Positions 62,201 through 64,000 of a DNA stretch of 64,000 nucleotides are shown here, piece by piece. Positions within the stretch are counted from its first letter, which is position 1; each line of letters starts with the position of its first letter. Source of the DNA: Posidoniimonas polymericola (GTDB lineage Bacteria; Planctomycetota; Planctomycetia; Pirellulales; Lacipirellulaceae); assembly GCF_007859935.1 (NCBI RefSeq), contig NZ_SJPO01000014.1, positions 1 through 64,000 on the forward strand, written 5' to 3'. The position numbers were made by a program, and so were the translations under genes. Below the pieces are notes generated by a model. The model did not search any database. It was given only the letters and a program-made list of their open reading frames with translations, and was not told the DNA's origin.

Positions 62201-62667
62201 GGTTGCTCGAAGACCGGCTCAGCGACTACGGACTCGACGTGCAGCCGGCCCGCGATCGGCTGGCCGGGTTCCTGGCGGTGCAGAACACCTACCTGTCGAC
62301 CTTCCAGACGCTAGGCGCCTTGGGGCTGCTGCTCGGCGCTGTCGGCGTGGCGGTGGTGCAGCTGCGGAATGTCGCGCAGCGGCGCGGCGAGCTTGCGCTG
62401 CTACGCGCCGCCGGCTTCACCGCGGGACGGCTGGAGTCGCTCGTGCTCCGCGAGAACCTGGCGCTGCTCGCCGGCGGGCTGGCTACCGGCGCCCTCGCCG
62501 CGCTGGTTCCGCTTGCCCCCCAGGCGCTCCAGCACAACACCCGCTTCCCGTGGCTGAGCACGGCGGCGTTGGTTGGCGTAATCGCCGTCGTCGGGCTCGT
62601 GGTCGGCTGGCTCGCTACCCGCAAAACCATCAAGCTCCCGCTGCTGCCGGCCCTGCGGAGCGAGTGA
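59272..62667 (+). CDS. Large FtsX-like ABC transporter permease
   Basis: ATG 59272 gives 1131 residues. A first membrane helix (VALALGVAVATAVMTGALLVG) at about 15-38 is followed by a large extracytoplasmic domain to about 520. Then comes an FtsX core with three or more helices (FGFSIFLIGSAVLLIALLF, with EQRARQVGVLGAVGW after it). A second unit starts near residue 754 with another lone helix and extracytoplasmic domain and ends with a core at about 1010-1120 (QRRGELALLRAAGFT). The two-unit form is that of LolC/MacB-type large permeases. The ATP-binding partner is not encoded next to it. Function: possibly lipoprotein or lipid handling. Confidence 0.85.
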   Translation: MNRSQIVTRSLRYYSRSNVALALGVAVATAVMTGALLVGESVRGSLRDLVTERLGEIDYALAAPQPFRAKLADELAAAEGFAEHFDLATPALLLQATVTHRADGQTRRVSDVQLLGVTHDFGRFDNTHDKLERAWDIPPGEAWITPNVAHGLGVSQGDDIFLLLPSTSAIPADSPLGEKQDTTVGQRFKVGRILPDHGIARFTLQPTQRPPSSVFVSLADAQQAVELEESANLLLVGAEKPDADGGEWLDAALRPTLEDYGVSLRSAAGGKAVQIESRQLVLSDKLVEIAEQALADEPRQPVVTYLANTLRDGEKSIAYSMVSGIDSLKSVGPLRNGVGEPIELGPDEVALNDWAAEALGAKLGDEISLTYYAPESTHGELTEEAPLRLRLAAIAPLQDGNGKPTAAADPALTPQLEGVTDADSINDWDLPFELTEPITQADEDYWDAHSTTPKAFVSLSTAKRLWATRWGTVSLLRVAAPADRLTDIAARLRDAIAPADLGLVFRPIKQQGLAAASGTTPFDGLFFGFSIFLIGSAVLLIALLFRLGVEQRARQVGVLGAVGWTAPQIRKALTKEGLIVAELGAAVGVLGGIAYAWLMLAGLRTLWVDAIVTPFIFLHLSPLSLGIGYLVGLFVAWAAIAWSLRGLLKESTRTLLSGGAHDTASAKPPSRYGRWLRPLLLTGAGGLAVLATTLRGEAQAGAFFTCGVLALTLLVLEIRRWMVSRNITHAAPRRYGINSLALRNLARTPTRSLLTIALVGSASFLILAIGAFRLPPTEAGTGGYDLVAQSDQPLHYDLNTADGRREYAFRRGDSARFANWQIDSLRVYDGEDASCLNLYQTSQPRVLGAPEGFEPPFDWADFRSPRSLKGASGWTDLATDLGADEDGRPVVPVVLDFNTAMYSLKLYGGVGSRLTIEDSAQSEVTLEVVGLLKNSLLQGDLLMSEANFLRLFPDTGGYRFFLVRSKLPDAKLDSFAGLLEDRLSDYGLDVQPARDRLAGFLAVQNTYLSTFQTLGALGLLLGAVGVAVVQLRNVAQRRGELALLRAAGFTAGRLESLVLRENLALLAGGLATGALAALVPLAPQALQHNTRFPWLSTAALVGVIAVVGLVVGWLATRKTIKLPLLPALRSE

Positions 62668-62782
62668 AACCGACCCGTCGCTCGGCAAGAAACGCGGCTG
62701 ACGGGTCTATCGACCAGGCGGCCCGCCGCTTACATTGCAGTTCCGCTCACCTCTACCTCCCTCCCGCCCAAGCGTAAGCCGT

Positions 62783-63868
62783 ATGCGTGGAATGCTGTTC
62801 GTCGTCGCGTCGTTCGCCCTCACCGTCTTGTGCTGGGGCGTGTACGGTCCGGTGCTTCACTGGGGAGCGGCCGACATGTCGACGATCCCGGGCGGCCACG
62901 CCCGGCTGCTGCCGTTTGTGTGCGTCGGTCTGGCGTACTTTGGGGTCGGCGTCGTGGCTCCGCTGGTCTGGCTCTGGACGCGCGGCGAGCAGGGCCATTG
63001 GACCACCAGCGGCGCGGTGCTCAGCCTGATCGCCGGCACGCTGGGCGCCATTGGTGCGTTGGGGATCATCATGGCCTTCACCTTCGGCGGCAAGCCGTCG
63101 TACGTGATGCCGCTGGTGTTTGGCGGCGCCCCGGTCGTGAATTCGTTCATTACGATTTACCTGGCGGGCAAGGCTAAGGAAATCGGTCCCGTGTTTCTGG
63201 CCGGCCTGATCATGGTCGTGCTGGGGGCGGTCACCGTGCTGATGTTCAAGCCGGCCGCGAAGCCCCACGCCGAGGATTTGAGGCCCGCCGAAGCGGCGGC
63301 CGCCGACGTCGACGGCAACGGTGATCGCGAGGGGGTCGTCGACGAGGCCGGGAGCTTCGTGCTGCAGATGCTCTCTATCGCCACGGTCGTGGTCTGCTGG
63401 GGCGCGTACGGACCGATGCTGCACAAGGGGCAGGCCGCGATGGCCAACAGCCGCATGCGGCCGCTGCTGTGTGTAGGGATCGCCTACTTCCTGATAGCCG
63501 TGGTTGGTTCCGAACTCATCCTGAGCGTTAAGCCCGAGCCAAGTCACTGGAATCCTAGCGGCACTTTCTGGAGTCTGATGGCCGGCGCCGCGGGGGCATT
63601 CGGAGCATTGGGCATCATCCTGGCGTTTAATTTCGGCGGCAAACCGGTGTACGTGATGCCGCTGGTGTTCGGCGGGGCGCCCGTAGTCAACACGTTCTTC
63701 ACGATTGTCGCCGCCGGCAGGTTCACCGAGATCCACCCCTTCTTCTGGGCGGGGCTGATTTTGGTAATCGCGGGCGCCGCGATCGTGCTGGTGTTTGCGC
63801 CCCGTGGCGGCCCGCCCAAGGTTGAGAAGAAGGCCGAGAAGGCCCCGGAGCCGACCCCGTCGGCTTAG
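62783..63868 (+). CDS. Internally duplicated DMT-like membrane protein
   Basis: ATG 62783 gives 361 residues. It consists of two homologous halves of about 150 residues joined by an acidic loop (EDLRPAEAAAADVDGNGDRE). Each half has four or five hydrophobic helices and an almost identical segment, YVMPLVFGGAPVVN followed by S/T-F, with CWGxYGP at its start. The layout recalls drug/metabolite transporter (EamA-like) proteins, but the shared motif is not one I know from them. A Lys/Pro-rich tail ends it. Substrate unknown. Confidence 0.75.
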   Translation: MRGMLFVVASFALTVLCWGVYGPVLHWGAADMSTIPGGHARLLPFVCVGLAYFGVGVVAPLVWLWTRGEQGHWTTSGAVLSLIAGTLGAIGALGIIMAFTFGGKPSYVMPLVFGGAPVVNSFITIYLAGKAKEIGPVFLAGLIMVVLGAVTVLMFKPAAKPHAEDLRPAEAAAADVDGNGDREGVVDEAGSFVLQMLSIATVVVCWGAYGPMLHKGQAAMANSRMRPLLCVGIAYFLIAVVGSELILSVKPEPSHWNPSGTFWSLMAGAAGAFGALGIILAFNFGGKPVYVMPLVFGGAPVVNTFFTIVAAGRFTEIHPFFWAGLILVIAGAAIVLVFAPRGGPPKVEKKAEKAPEPTPSA

Positions 63869-63917
63869 CTGGCCGCGGCGAGTACCCACTAGCGGCCTAA
63901 CCGGGGCGCTAGCCGCC

Positions 63918-64000
63918 TTACTTGGGCGCCTGCAGCCAGTCGGCGCGCCGCGGCAGACCGAACACCGCTGGACACCGAAGTGCAAGCCGTTCTGGCTTCC
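63918..64000 (-). CDS. C-terminal end of a gene cut by the window edge
   Basis: On the minus strand a frame enters from the right edge and ends with a TAA at 63918-63920. It reads LALRCPAVFGLPRRADWLQ and ends APK. Codon choice is GC-rich as in real genes, but only 27 codons are visible, so neither family nor reality can be confirmed. Confidence 0.35.
   Translation of the reverse strand, partial: KPERLALRCPAVFGLPRRADWLQAPK

Overview
The window reads as a chromosomal segment of a high-GC planctomycete, most likely order Pirellulales and family Lacipirellulaceae. This rests on content, not on a marker tree. Several secreted proteins carry dockerin-like repeats of the form GDYNxDGxVDAADYxVWR and PEP-CTERM-like tails. 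One beta-helix protein starts with an LEDRRLMA motif. There are sulfatases, a DUF1080 hydrolase, a PPi-type phosphofructokinase, and stator-like proteins with an FPFLAVLLCTMG membrane segment that I associate with this phylum. No rRNA, tRNA or CRISPR array was recognised.

Layout. 1-1.7 kb is an AT-richer accessory patch: a short repeat cluster, a small membrane protein and the detached C-terminal tip of an RHS protein, fused up against a PQQ-type beta-propeller gene. 3-9 kb holds exported proteins (metzincin-like protease, SGG-repeat beta-helix protein, EEP-family phosphohydrolase). 9-11.8 kb has a KDG-kinase-like gene divergent from gnd, which ends at a strong terminator. 12-18.5 kb has an atypical hypothetical gene, a broken copy of the 5' end of a Fpg/Nei glycosylase gene, a beta-helix lyase-like protein, the intact glycosylase and two tandem sulfatases. 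18.8-25 kb is housekeeping: zwf-psd-pssA, ribE, rsmA, hisB. 25-32.6 kb has a porin, ppa and PPi-PFK, accC-accB with an M24 peptidase, and queD.

33.2-37.8 kb is a three-gene overlapping operon: a MotA/TolQ/ExbB-type channel with a long coiled-coil tail, then two single-pass proteins with ExbD/TolR-like topology. I regard it as the best candidate for an under-described system. 37.8-46 kb contains an Rrf2 regulator, lspA, a DksA/TraR protein, thrC, a DUF1080 protein, dapB, an LplT-like MFS transporter and a PfpI-family protein. 46-54 kb is again rich in exported and carbohydrate-active proteins: a soluble glucose/sorbosone dehydrogenase-like protein with dockerin repeats, a GH13_18 phosphorylase, a DUF502-like protein, a beta-helix protein and an alginate-lyase-like protein. 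54-64 kb has a VIT/CCC1 transporter, a repeat-rich gap, a GpgS-like glycosyltransferase, purD, two exported cysteine-rich proteins, an FtsX-type permease and an internally duplicated membrane protein.

Themes. Central carbon flow is represented by zwf, gnd, a KDG-kinase-like enzyme and PPi-PFK. PPi turnover is represented by PPi-PFK next to pyrophosphatase. The GpgS-like enzyme and the GH13_18 phosphorylase could make and break down glucosylglycerate. Sulfatases, beta-helix proteins and an alginate-lyase-like protein fit a marine or algal polysaccharide lifestyle. All family calls are from motif recognition by eye; no database search was run.
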